From: CALBRZ01 sp964511065
GTDB lineage: Bacteria > Planctomycetota > Planctomycetia > Pirellulales > S012-138
Length of the DNA stretch: 64,000 nt
NCBI GenBank assembly: GCA_964511065.1
Contig: CAZEEG010000016.1
Coordinates: 1 to 64,000 of the forward strand
Reading direction: 5' to 3'
Below are positions 35,780-43,879 of the stretch, piece by piece. Each line of letters opens with the position of its first letter. Position 1 is the first letter of the stretch. The notes under the pieces are model-generated. The model was given only the letters and a program-made list of their open reading frames with translations. It had not been told where the DNA came from and made no database searches. Both the position numbers and the translations under genes were made by a program.

Positions 35780-36955
35780 TTAGAACAACGTGGCGGGATC
35801 GGATCGCAGCAGCCCTCGCATGGCCCAGGCGCCCGAGGTCAGGCAAAGCAGGAGCGTTAACAGGAAGATGTGCAGCGCCCGAGGGCCACTGAGCATCATC
35901 AGCAGGCCGGTTTGCTCCCCCAGCGTCCAGTACAGAACTTGGCTCACGGCAATCCCGGGCCCAAACCCGATGATCGAGATCAGGACCGCCTGCCAGAACA
36001 CGATACTGATGAAGTACGTTTGCCGATAGCCCATCGCCTTGAGCGTGGCGTACTCAGCGATATGGTCGGAAATGTCGCGGGCAATAATCTGGTAGCAGAT
36101 CACCGCACCGACAATCCAGCCCATCATCAGACCGACGAAGAAGATGTAGCCGATCGGTGTGCTGGCCTTCCAGAAGCCGATTTCGCGCTGGATGTATTCT
36201 TCGCGGGTGAGCACACCTACGTCGTCGGGAAGCAAGTCGTCGAGCCGTTTCTTGACGGCCTGGGCCTGGCTGGGATCGGCCAGTTGCACCACGCCCAGGT
36301 CGACCTGGTCGAGGGCGGAGCCGGGCTGGATCGCACCGAAGTACCGGGCGTAGTTTTCGGCGCTCATCAGCAGGTTGCCGTCGTTGGCAAAATCGGTCCC
36401 CAACGCAAACGTGCCGACAACCTCGACCCGCTGTCCGGACAGTTCCACGGAAAGGTCCTCCACCGCTGGATCGCGCGTGGGCAGCCCGTAGAACTTGCGC
36501 TTGCTAAGCCGGTCGAGCAGCGCGGCGCGGGGGCGGTCCAACAGGTCCTTCTGGCGGTTCACGTCGTCATCGAGGAACACCGGGTCGCGGACCTTGAAAC
36601 CGATCACGCGGATGGGCCGGCTGACCTGCTTCTCGCTGTGCTTCCACATGCCCACGTAAGACTCGATATACACCGGGTAAGCCCCGGTGACGCCCGGATC
36701 ACTTTGGGCCAGCAGCAGCCTGGTGCGAGGGAAGCGGTCCGTGACGGTCATCGCGTACTTGCCGGGGCTGAAGATAATCAGGTCGGCATCCAACTTGCGA
36801 ATGAGTTGCACGGTGCTATCGAACAGCGCGTTGCGAAACCCCAACTGCATGGCCATCAGCACGACGGCGAACCCCACCCCGGCCACCGAAAGCAGCAACC
36901 GCTTGCGGTGGTGGAACAGGTTGTGAATCACCAGCACCAAGGCACGCAGAAACAC
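35780..36955 (-). CDS. ABC transporter permease, DevC family (second copy)
   Basis: 391-residue FtsX-like permease with DevC features: an N-terminal TM helix (RLLLSVAGVGFAVVLMAMQLGF), a large extracytoplasmic domain at about 45-245 and three C-terminal TM helices (IGYIFFVGLMMGWIVGAVICYQ, YFISIVFWQAVLISIIGFGPG, ALHIFLLTLLLCLTSGAWA). The conserved EYATLKAMGYRQTY coupling motif contacts an ATPase. GTG is the start codon. It follows the first permease by 15 bp. DevBCA systems form TolC-linked exporters of glycolipids or peptides. Two permeases here suggest a heterodimer. The matching ATPase gene is absent from this operon. Confidence 0.88.
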   Translation of the reverse strand: MFLRALVLVIHNLFHHRKRLLLSVAGVGFAVVLMAMQLGFRNALFDSTVQLIRKLDADLIIFSPGKYAMTVTDRFPRTRLLLAQSDPGVTGAYPVYIESYVGMWKHSEKQVSRPIRVIGFKVRDPVFLDDDVNRQKDLLDRPRAALLDRLSKRKFYGLPTRDPAVEDLSVELSGQRVEVVGTFALGTDFANDGNLLMSAENYARYFGAIQPGSALDQVDLGVVQLADPSQAQAVKKRLDDLLPDDVGVLTREEYIQREIGFWKASTPIGYIFFVGLMMGWIVGAVICYQIIARDISDHIAEYATLKAMGYRQTYFISIVFWQAVLISIIGFGPGIAVSQVLYWTLGEQTGLLMMLSGPRALHIFLLTLLLCLTSGAWAMRGLLRSDPATLF

Positions 36956-36970
36956 GGTCAGCCTCCCGGT

Positions 36971-38170
36971 TCAGAACAGGCTGGCCGGATCGGCCGCGCT
37001 CAATTTACGACTGGCCAGAATCCCCGAGAAGACGCACACCCCGATACTGCCCAGCAACACCGCAGCCGCCCAGAACGGTTCAAACTCGATGGTCAGATTG
37101 GAGAGGGCGGCCGTGACGGGATACCCGACATAGACGGTCAGCGCGAGGCCGAGGACGTAGCCGATCAAGGCGAGGGCCAGGGACTGCTTCAGGATGACGG
37201 CCAGCAAGTGGCGCCGCCCAAAGCCCATGGCCTTCATGGTGGCGTATTCCTTTTGGTGGTAGGTGACGTCGGCCTCCTGCACCTGGTACACGATGGCCAG
37301 CCCGACCACCATGCCCAACAAGGCCCCGAACGTGAAGATGGCCCCCACGCTGGTGCCCTGCACCCAGTACTTCAGTTCGTAGTCGATGGCCTCGTCCCGG
37401 GTGAGCACCTGGACGTCGCCGTAATGTGCCAGTTGGTCTTCCAGTTCGCGGCCAGCAAGGGCGATCTGCGCCTCGGTCGGCGGCGTGCCATCGGCCGTAT
37501 GGAGGTGGACCAGGCCGAGGTTTACGGTTCCCCTATTGGCGCCCGGCGTGGTGTGGACGAACCCGCGGTCGTTGACAATCACGGCCCCATCGGCCGCCAG
37601 ACCCGACCCCAGTTCGAAGGTGCCAATGATCTGCACCCGGCGGCCGCCCAGCTCGGCGATTTGGCCGATGTCGTCAGGGCCAAAACGCTGGCCATCGGCT
37701 GGGCCAAATTCCCGGCGGCTTTTGCGGTCCACCAGCAGGTAGTCGGTGCGGTTAAGCCGGGCGACTTCCTGGGCGATATCCTCACGCCGAAAGACGGGAG
37801 CCGCGGGATCCACACCCATCACCAATAGGACCCTCGTACGGCCGCCATACTGGGGATCGGACAGCGGCACGCGCCAGCGATTCATGGTGACATACAGCGG
37901 CCGCGACCATGCGACACTGGGCGCCGAGCCCGCCTGGCGAAGCCGAATCGCGGGAAAGGAACCGGGTTTGGAGAAATGCAGGTACTCGGGCGAACGCAGC
38001 AGCAGATCGAACTCCAGCGCGCTGTAGATGGCGGTGGCCGTGGATTCCACCGCGCCCAGAAACCCTAGCTGCATCAACACCAGGAACACGGCAAACGCCA
38101 CCCCACCCACCCCGACTGCGGTGCGCGACTTATCGTGAACCAGGTTGCGCCACGCCAACGGGGTTTTCAT
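36971..38170 (-). CDS. ABC transporter permease, DevC family (first copy)
   Basis: 399-residue FtsX/DevC-type permease: TM1 is at about 15-40 (TAVGVGGVAFAVFLVLMQLGFLG), with an extracytoplasmic domain to about 265 and three C-terminal TM helices from AIFTFGALLGMVVGLAIVYQ onward. EYATMKAMGFGRRHL is the ATPase-coupling block. It is similar in layout to, but clearly diverged from, the next gene. The start codon overlaps the end of the membrane fusion protein gene by 4 bp, so the operon is translationally coupled. Both permeases end in ADPASLF/SDPATLF. Confidence 0.88.
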   Translation of the reverse strand: MKTPLAWRNLVHDKSRTAVGVGGVAFAVFLVLMQLGFLGAVESTATAIYSALEFDLLLRSPEYLHFSKPGSFPAIRLRQAGSAPSVAWSRPLYVTMNRWRVPLSDPQYGGRTRVLLVMGVDPAAPVFRREDIAQEVARLNRTDYLLVDRKSRREFGPADGQRFGPDDIGQIAELGGRRVQIIGTFELGSGLAADGAVIVNDRGFVHTTPGANRGTVNLGLVHLHTADGTPPTEAQIALAGRELEDQLAHYGDVQVLTRDEAIDYELKYWVQGTSVGAIFTFGALLGMVVGLAIVYQVQEADVTYHQKEYATMKAMGFGRRHLLAVILKQSLALALIGYVLGLALTVYVGYPVTAALSNLTIEFEPFWAAAVLLGSIGVCVFSGILASRKLSAADPASLF

Positions 38171-39345
38171 GGCGAATCGGAAGCTGGAGACCGGGCGATG
38201 TCGCCATCGGGCTGGCCGACGATGATCGTCACATCCACCGGCGCGCTCACCAGGTCGCGTGCTTCCTTCACGCTTTCGGGCATCAACGCAATGGTGACTT
38301 CAAAGACGCGGCGGTCGGCCGGGTCGAACGGGTCAAGGCTGCGAATCTCCGGCGTGGCCACGATCGCCCCCACGTGAGTTACCGTGCCGCTGAGCGGATT
38401 GCCCCGCAGAGCCGGCGAATGGATGGTCACCCGCTGGCCGGCCTGGATATCTTTCTTGGCCGATTCATACACTTCTGCCACGACGGTCATATGGCTCAAG
38501 TCGGCCATCCGCAGGATCGGTTGATTGCCCACCAGTTCGCCCGCTTGGGCGTAGACCTCGAGAATCTCGCCGTCGCTGGGAGCCCGAATGATGGAATGTT
38601 CCTGTTGTGCCTGCAGGCTGGCGATCTCGGCATCGAGCGAGGCCAGCGACGATTGGGCCTCGATTCTTTGCTTGGTGGCTTCCAGCACGTTGAGTTCGGC
38701 CTGGGCCGTGCGCAGGGCCAGATCCTTGGCCGCCTTCAGCCTGGTGATGGCGCGCTGGGCCGCCTGGAGATCGGACTGGGCCTTGGATACCAGCAGTTCT
38801 TGCCGTTCCACATCCTGGGCGGAGATCAGCGAGGGCGGGCCGCCGCGCAACCGCTTCAGCTCTTTCTTGTCTTGTTCCAGTTTTGCCTTGAGAAACTCCG
38901 CCTGCTCCTCCTGGGCCTCGATATCCGATTCGCTCAGCTTGACTTCGTCGAAGGCCAGGCGGGCCCGGGCAATCTGGGTGTCCAGCAGGGCCTGTTCGGC
39001 CGCGGCCTGGGCGGCCGCTTCCGACCGCTTGGCCTTCAGCGCCTCGATCTTTTGTTCGAGCACGTCGTAACTGGCCAGCCGCGCTAGCTCCTGGCCTCTG
39101 GTTACGGTGGCACCTACCTGGGTGGAAATGCTGGCGATCAGCTCGGTAGGGATCGCGCCGATTTCAATGATGCCGTCGCGCGGCACGATCCGGCCCAGGG
39201 CTTCGATCTCGCTGATCCGGACGCTGGGGGGAGCCATGCCATTGCCCGCAGGCGGATTGGGCGCAGGCGCAAAGTACCGCGGCCCAAACCAGGCAGCGGC
39301 CGCCCCCAAGGCGACTCCCAGAAGCAGGATCAGAAAACTCTTCAC
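38167..39345 (-). CDS. HlyD/DevB-type membrane fusion protein
   Basis: 392-residue periplasmic adaptor anchored by an N-terminal helix (SFLILLLGVALGAAAAWFGP). Order: a first half of a lipoyl/barrel-sandwich domain (LGRIVPRDGIIEI), a long coiled-coil hairpin at about residues 90-265 (Ala/Glu/Lys/Gln-rich), the second lipoyl half (SIIRAPSDGEILEVYAQAGELVG), then a beta-barrel (MTVVAEVYESAKKDIQAGQRVTI). This is the DevB class, which bridges the permease to an outer-membrane TolC. The start is GTG at 39345. It is the first gene of the DevB-DevC-DevC operon. Confidence 0.9.
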   Translation of the reverse strand: MKSFLILLLGVALGAAAAWFGPRYFAPAPNPPAGNGMAPPSVRISEIEALGRIVPRDGIIEIGAIPTELIASISTQVGATVTRGQELARLASYDVLEQKIEALKAKRSEAAAQAAAEQALLDTQIARARLAFDEVKLSESDIEAQEEQAEFLKAKLEQDKKELKRLRGGPPSLISAQDVERQELLVSKAQSDLQAAQRAITRLKAAKDLALRTAQAELNVLEATKQRIEAQSSLASLDAEIASLQAQQEHSIIRAPSDGEILEVYAQAGELVGNQPILRMADLSHMTVVAEVYESAKKDIQAGQRVTIHSPALRGNPLSGTVTHVGAIVATPEIRSLDPFDPADRRVFEVTIALMPESVKEARDLVSAPVDVTIIVGQPDGDIARSPASDSP

Positions 39346-39942
39346 CGAATCGGTTGCCTAAACGGAGTGACTGCCATCGCCCAAGCGCCAAAGTTCGCCG
39401 AGGGTGGTTCGGCCCGAACGCCGCGGGCAGCCCGCCGGGGAGATGCGGCCATTGGCAGCCCGCGCGCTGCGCCATGGATGGCATCGCCGGTGAGCAGACA
39501 TCGCCAGCTTTCCACCGCCGGACGATTCCGGGCGGACAGCTTGAACCGACACCGCAAGCCTTCATGCAAGCGTTGTGCCGGGCGTTAGCCGGCCACTGCA
39601 CGGTGCATTCCGAACCGCTGGCGCGGAAAGCCTTCTCTTGACGATAGGTTGCGCTATCGCAACAAGCAACGAGCTTGTGACGGTTGCGTGGCCCGGGGGC
39701 CCCCTTCCGCCGCCGGGTGCGAAATGCTTTTCTGCCACGGCCGTTGCAAACGGTACACGTGCCGCGCCGCACCGCCGGTACAACACGCATCACACCAAAA
39801 AACGGCACAACCCGCCGGGAAGCGATTGCTCCCTGGCGGGTTGCGCCGTATACGTTGCCTTTGGGCATCAGGCGGTTGCCAAATCGCAACCAGTGTTGCG
39901 GTTGGTCAACCGTTCAGCCAGCCAGTTCCGTGGGCCAGCAAA
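39346..39942. other. Intergenic region
   Basis: 597 bp with no supported gene. It holds a terminator for the Cys-rich gene (listed). A small perfect hairpin GTTGCG-CTAT-CGCAAC lies near 39648-39663. Confidence 0.5.
39793..39847 (-). terminator. Intrinsic terminator of the Cys/His-rich gene
   Basis: On the minus strand a 16-bp stem (plus-strand arms 39808-39823 and 39828-39843, two wobble pairs) with a 4-nt loop is followed by CCGTTTTTTGG. It lies about 95 bp beyond the 39943 stop of the Cys/His-rich gene and points the right way. Confidence 0.7.
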
Positions 39943-40635
39943 CTAGATCGGGCCCCGGCTGGAACTGCCAGATGCCGGCCTGCGTTTCTGCACATTCTGG
40001 CGTTTATCGCCGGAAGTCTGCTCGGTGGACGGCCGGTCCGAAGCCCGCGGCCGCTCCGGCACCGACTCATAATGCTCGTCCTGAACGGTGGGAACAGGCG
40101 GGAACGGATAGTCGCCCCGATCGATCGCCGGAGCGCAGCAACCGTCGCGCATCGGAACACCGCACGGGTCGCAGCAGGTGGCGCGGCAATGATGCTTGAA
40201 CAACCGGCTCAAGAAGAACGGCTTCTTGCACCGCCGGGTGTCGCAGCACGGCCCCAGTTCTGGAGCGCAACTGGTGGGATGGGGGCAGCAGGTCTTCTGC
40301 GGGCAGCAGTGCTTCCCCAAGTCATGCTCCACGCAGCAGGCCTTGCGGCAGGGGCACCGGTGCTTGCACAGGTGGGTCTTGATCCGGTGGAAGAGCAGAT
40401 TCAAACCGTGCGGATGGCAGGCATCGCAGCAGCGGCTATCTTCCGGGCAACAACCGCCGCGCGAGCAGCACGGCCCGTGCGAACCGTGGTGGGGCGATCC
40501 TTCAATCACATACTCATGATGCCCGCCGGCATGGTGCGTGTGCATCGTGCCCGCGGAATAGTGTTGAGCGACGGCGGCGCTGGTCGTGAACAGCGCGCAG
40601 ACCATGGCAATGGTGGCCCCCTGCAATTGTTTCAT
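39943..40635 (-). CDS. Secreted Cys/His-rich protein, candidate metal binder
   Basis: 230 residues with a cleavable signal peptide (MKQLQGATIAMVCALFTTSAAVAQ). The mature protein has about 26 cysteines, many as CC pairs (GPCCSRGGCCPEDSRCCDACH, CCPQKTCCPHPTSC, CRATCCDPCG), and about 20 histidines, several in an N-terminal HTHHAGGHHEY cluster. The last ~60 residues are Pro/Arg/Ser-rich and Cys-free. I recognise no family. The composition suggests heavy-metal or Zn/Cu binding, or a disulfide-knotted envelope protein; both are inference. ATG 40635 was selected for its signal peptide. It stands alone with its own terminator. Confidence 0.8.
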   Translation of the reverse strand: MKQLQGATIAMVCALFTTSAAVAQHYSAGTMHTHHAGGHHEYVIEGSPHHGSHGPCCSRGGCCPEDSRCCDACHPHGLNLLFHRIKTHLCKHRCPCRKACCVEHDLGKHCCPQKTCCPHPTSCAPELGPCCDTRRCKKPFFLSRLFKHHCRATCCDPCGVPMRDGCCAPAIDRGDYPFPPVPTVQDEHYESVPERPRASDRPSTEQTSGDKRQNVQKRRPASGSSSRGPI

Positions 40636-41030
40636 CCGTGATCCCTCTTGCGTTTGAGGTCGCGCCAATCCGCCCTCTCTGCGCAGCGGCGCCTGCGGGG
40701 CGGTTCAATCCTCCTGTTCCTTACGAATCATCGGCACTTCCAACTCCAGGAAACCAGTACTTTCGTTACAAGCGGCAGAAATTGCCTGTCGCGATACTTC
40801 GGTGCTATCGCGGCCGGGAGCTTCTCGCCGGGGCTATTTGGGATCAGCAGCGGCAAAAATTGCCTGTAAGCACCCTGCGGTGCGATCGCGGCCGGGGGGG
40901 TGAGCCGAGCGCGCACGACAAAAGCCGCAGCGAAGCTGGCTGGCTCCACTGCGGCTTTGATTGTGCTTTGATCGGTGCTCTTGATGGAAAGGGTGCCGGG
41001 CATTTGCCGGCGCTTCCCGCGGGGGGGCAG
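40636..41030. other. Intergenic region with rpsG terminator
   Basis: 395 bp. It contains a ~40-bp imperfect direct repeat near 40774 and 40853 (both starting AATTGCCTGT and ending ATCGCGGCCGGG) and the rpsL-rpsG terminator. Confidence 0.5.
40921..40960 (-). terminator. Intrinsic terminator of rpsL-rpsG
   Basis: On the minus strand AAAGCCGCAG ... CTGCGGCTTTTG forms a 10-bp stem (plus-strand arms 40922-40931 and 40950-40959) with an 18-nt loop, ending in a short T run. It lies about 70 bp after the rpsG stop. Confidence 0.65.
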
Positions 41031-41501
41031 CTACCAGGCGAAGTGGGCAAACGCCTTGTTGGCATCGGCCATGCGGTGGACGTTCTCCCGCTTGGTCATC
41101 GCCGCGCCTTCCCGCTTGTAGGCGGCCATCAATTCGTCGGCCAGGACCCGGGCCATGGGGCGGCCCTTCTTGTCGCGGCAGGCACCGATGATCCAGCGGA
41201 TCGCCAACGACTGCTGGCGGCGGGAGTTCACAGGCATCGGCACCTGGTAGGCGGCACCACCCACCCGGCGGCTGCGAACTTCAATCGCCGGCTTCACGTT
41301 CTCGACCGCGCGAGTGAAAACCTCGATCGGCTCGGCCTCAGAAATGCGGCTCTTGATGATGTCCAGGGCGTCGTAAAACACGGCCTGGGCCGTCGACTTC
41401 TTGCCGTCCCACATCAAGTAATTAATGAACTTGCTGGCCAGCAACGACCCGTAACGCGGGTCCGGAGCAAGCTGCTTGCGGCTGGCGGTAATTCGGCCCA
41501 T
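41031..41501 (-). CDS. rpsG: Ribosomal protein uS7
   Basis: 30S head protein binding 16S rRNA and organising assembly. At 156 residues it has the normal length. Recognised by LASKFINYLMWDGKKSTAQAVFYDAL, PIEVFTRAVENVKPAIEVRSRRVGGAAYQVPMPV, RRQQSLAIRWIIGACR, and KREGAAMTKRENVHRMADANKAFAHFAW. It follows rpsL by 57 bp in the classical rpsL-rpsG order, but fusA and tuf do not follow; a terminator does. Confidence 0.98.
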   Translation of the reverse strand: MGRITASRKQLAPDPRYGSLLASKFINYLMWDGKKSTAQAVFYDALDIIKSRISEAEPIEVFTRAVENVKPAIEVRSRRVGGAAYQVPMPVNSRRQQSLAIRWIIGACRDKKGRPMARVLADELMAAYKREGAAMTKRENVHRMADANKAFAHFAW

Positions 41502-41558
41502 GCCGATGAACTCCTCGATGAACCTTCAAAATGTGCGACTGTACCCTGCTGGCCCCCG

Positions 41559-41930
41559 TTAGCCAGGCTTCTTGGCGCCATAACGGCTGCGCGACTGCTT
41601 CCGGCCGCTCACGCCCAGCGTGTCCAGCGCGCCGCGGACCACCTGGTAACGCACGCCCGGCAAGTCGCGGACACGGCCACCCCGCACCAGCACAATCGAG
41701 TGCTCCTGCAACTGGTGGCCTTCGCCCGGAATGTAAACCGTAACTTCCTTCCCATTGGACAGGCGAACACGGGTGATCTTCCGCAAGGCCGAGTTGGGCT
41801 TCTTGGGCGTCATCGTCTTGACTTGCAGACACACCCCGCGTTTTTGCGGGCAGGCGTCGAGCACGGGTGCCTTGCTGAAGCGCCGTGCCTTCTTCCTTCG
41901 CTTGCGGACGAGCTGATTAATGGTGGGCAT
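41559..41930 (-). CDS. rpsL: Ribosomal protein uS12
   Basis: Decoding-centre protein of the 30S subunit. 123 residues. Recognised by MPTINQLVRKRRKKA, CPQKRGVCLQVKTMTPKKPNSALRKITRVRLSNGKEVTVYIPGEGHQLQEHSIVLVRGGRVRDLPGVRYQVVRG. The KKPNSALRK and GVRYxVVRG loops that contact mRNA-tRNA are intact, and the sequence looks streptomycin-sensitive (Lys at the classical resistance position in TPKKPN). First gene of the rpsL-rpsG operon. Confidence 0.98.
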   Translation of the reverse strand: MPTINQLVRKRRKKARRFSKAPVLDACPQKRGVCLQVKTMTPKKPNSALRKITRVRLSNGKEVTVYIPGEGHQLQEHSIVLVRGGRVRDLPGVRYQVVRGALDTLGVSGRKQSRSRYGAKKPG

Positions 41931-42295
41931 TCAGGTTGGCTCTCGTTTCTATGCTCAGCGACTCAAACCATTTCTGTCGGCATACTACGCCACCGCCGGC
42001 TGCAAATTTGCCGCCAACCTGGGCGTGCCGTGTATTATATCGGCTTTGGATAACTGATTGCCACCGCTTGGCTTACGCCGGACAGCTCCCGGCTGCCACA
42101 AGCAGTGAACAAGTCTCCACCAATAGGTTGAGAATTAGTAAGTTTAGCGGTGGCCGGGATGCTGTCAACACCTCCGGACAACCGAATTGGCGGGGGCATA
42201 CGCTGCGGTCACCCCGGACGCTGTCAGGCCCGCCCGTTTGCTGGGACCACCCGCGATGACGTTTCATGGAGGGGGGATTCGTGGAGGAGCCCCCC
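41931..42295. other. Intergenic region
   Basis: 365 bp between rpsL and the M16 peptidase gene, both on the minus strand. It must contain the rpsL promoter. An AT-rich stretch near 42020-42050 stands out; no convincing -35/-10 pair was assigned. Confidence 0.4.
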
Positions 42296-43540
42296 CTACT
42301 CTTCCACCAGGTCGCCGCGGGGACCAATGGCAACCGTGGTGGCTTGCAGCAGCGGGTAATCGTGCAGTAGCCGCATGATGTCGTCGAGCGTTACCGACGA
42401 GATCTGGTCGAGTTCGTCGCGCAGCGAGAGGTACTCGCCGTGCTGGATCCAGTTGCCCCCCACCGACCGCAGCCGCCGCATGGGCCGTTCACTGGAAATG
42501 ACCGCATGCGACTTGCTCTTGTTCTTGGCTTGTTCCAGTTCTTTGAGCGTGATCCCTTCGGTTGTGGCCCGCGAGAACACATCGCGGACGATCCGCAGGT
42601 TGCGATCGGCTTTCTCCGGCGAGCAGCTCAGCGTGGTCCAGAACAGGCCGGCTCCCTGGTATTCCACGTAGTACATGGCGGCGTGTTCGGCCTCGCCCGA
42701 ATCGACCAGCTCCCAGTACAACCGGCTGCCGGTTCCATCGCCCAGGATGGTGGTCAGCAGGTCGGCGGCATAACGGTCGCGGTGGTCGCGCCAGGGGGCC
42801 GCGGCCAGTTGCATGAAGTATTCCTGCGTGGAGGATTCCTTGCGGAGGCACGTAAAGCCGGGATGCCTTACCGGCTCGATGATACTGCGGCTGGTTTCAT
42901 AAGGCTCCCAGTGCCCACAGTACCGCTGGGCGTCGGCCATCAGGGCGTCGAAATCGATCTTGCCGGTAGCCACCAGCGTGATATTGCTGGGGCAGTACCT
43001 CCGTTGGAAGTACTCGCGCATCTGCTCGACGCACAGGCCCTGGATCGACTCCACCGTGCCCAGCACGCTGTTGGCCAACGGGTGCCCGGCAAAATGCAGT
43101 TCCTCGCAACGTTCGTCGGCACCGTAGGGCGGCTGGTCGTCATACATGCGAATTTCTTCGACGATGACCTGCCGCTCGGTTTCAAAGTCGTCGGTCCGGA
43201 GCGAGGGCCGCATCATATCGGCCAGGATGTTCAGGGCATCGCCGACAAACTCCGGCAATACCGCCGCGTAGTAGACGGTGCATTCCTTGCCCGTGTAGGC
43301 GTTGTTGTCGGCCCCCATGGCGTCGAACTCGGCGTTCACCTGGGCGGAAGTCCGGTTGGGCGTTCCCTTGAACACCATGTGCTCAAGAAAGTGGCTCACG
43401 CCGGCCAGCTCGGGGGTTTCGTCGCGAGCACCAGTCCGGACAAAGAACCCCAGCCCACAGGAGTAGGCGCCGGGATTGGTTTCGGCGATGACTTCCAGTC
43501 CGTTGGCCAATTTGGCTCGATGAAACTCCACGATGCTCAT
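42296..43540 (-). CDS. M16-family zinc metallopeptidase (pitrilysin type)
   Basis: 414-residue M16B peptidase. The inverted zinc motif HFLEHMVFKGT supplies H50, E53 (base) and H54; the distal Glu lies in ERQVIVEEIRMYDD, about 75 residues later. The usual N-terminal half (LANGLEVIAE, YTGKECTVYYAAVLPEF) and the C-terminal half with an Arg/Tyr substrate-binding segment (LLTTILGDGTGSRLYWELVDSGE) are both present, so it is an active monomer of the processing-peptidase-like type. The substrate is unknown. It is last on the minus strand after the DUF4340 gene, but 339 bp away. Confidence 0.93.
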   Translation of the reverse strand: MSIVEFHRAKLANGLEVIAETNPGAYSCGLGFFVRTGARDETPELAGVSHFLEHMVFKGTPNRTSAQVNAEFDAMGADNNAYTGKECTVYYAAVLPEFVGDALNILADMMRPSLRTDDFETERQVIVEEIRMYDDQPPYGADERCEELHFAGHPLANSVLGTVESIQGLCVEQMREYFQRRYCPSNITLVATGKIDFDALMADAQRYCGHWEPYETSRSIIEPVRHPGFTCLRKESSTQEYFMQLAAAPWRDHRDRYAADLLTTILGDGTGSRLYWELVDSGEAEHAAMYYVEYQGAGLFWTTLSCSPEKADRNLRIVRDVFSRATTEGITLKELEQAKNKSKSHAVISSERPMRRLRSVGGNWIQHGEYLSLRDELDQISSVTLDDIMRLLHDYPLLQATTVAIGPRGDLVEE

Positions 43541-43879
43541 TCTCCGGGTGCCGTGGGCGGGGCGTGCGAAGCACGGGAATCGTCGGCGCGCGGGTAGCCC
43601 CTGATGGCCCGCGGGCGCCGAACTTGCTCATGGTACACGACCTGGCTTGCCTGCCCAATCTGCCGCCCCGGGGGGGAATGGTTTCAGCGCGGCCGTGTCG
43701 GTTGAACCAATGCGACCAGCGCCCGGCCGCCGGGGCCGGCCAGACGCTCACTAGCATTCTATGGCCGCGCCGCCCCGCGGCTAGAGAGAGGACGTTGCCG
43801 CGCGCATGCGGCACCCGGATTCCGTGGACTATTCTGCTGCCCCCCGAGCCTGGTGGCCCGTAGCACGCGGAGCAAGCGG
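43541..43879. other. Intergenic region
   Basis: 339 bp, GC-rich, with no recognised feature. Confidence 0.4.

Noticed and set aside
35870..37828. 652-residue plus-strand open frame
   Set aside because: Antisense to both DevC permeases; no recognisable domain.
40690..40735. TTCAATC T-loop-like sequence
   Set aside because: The flanking stem does not pair, so no tRNA.
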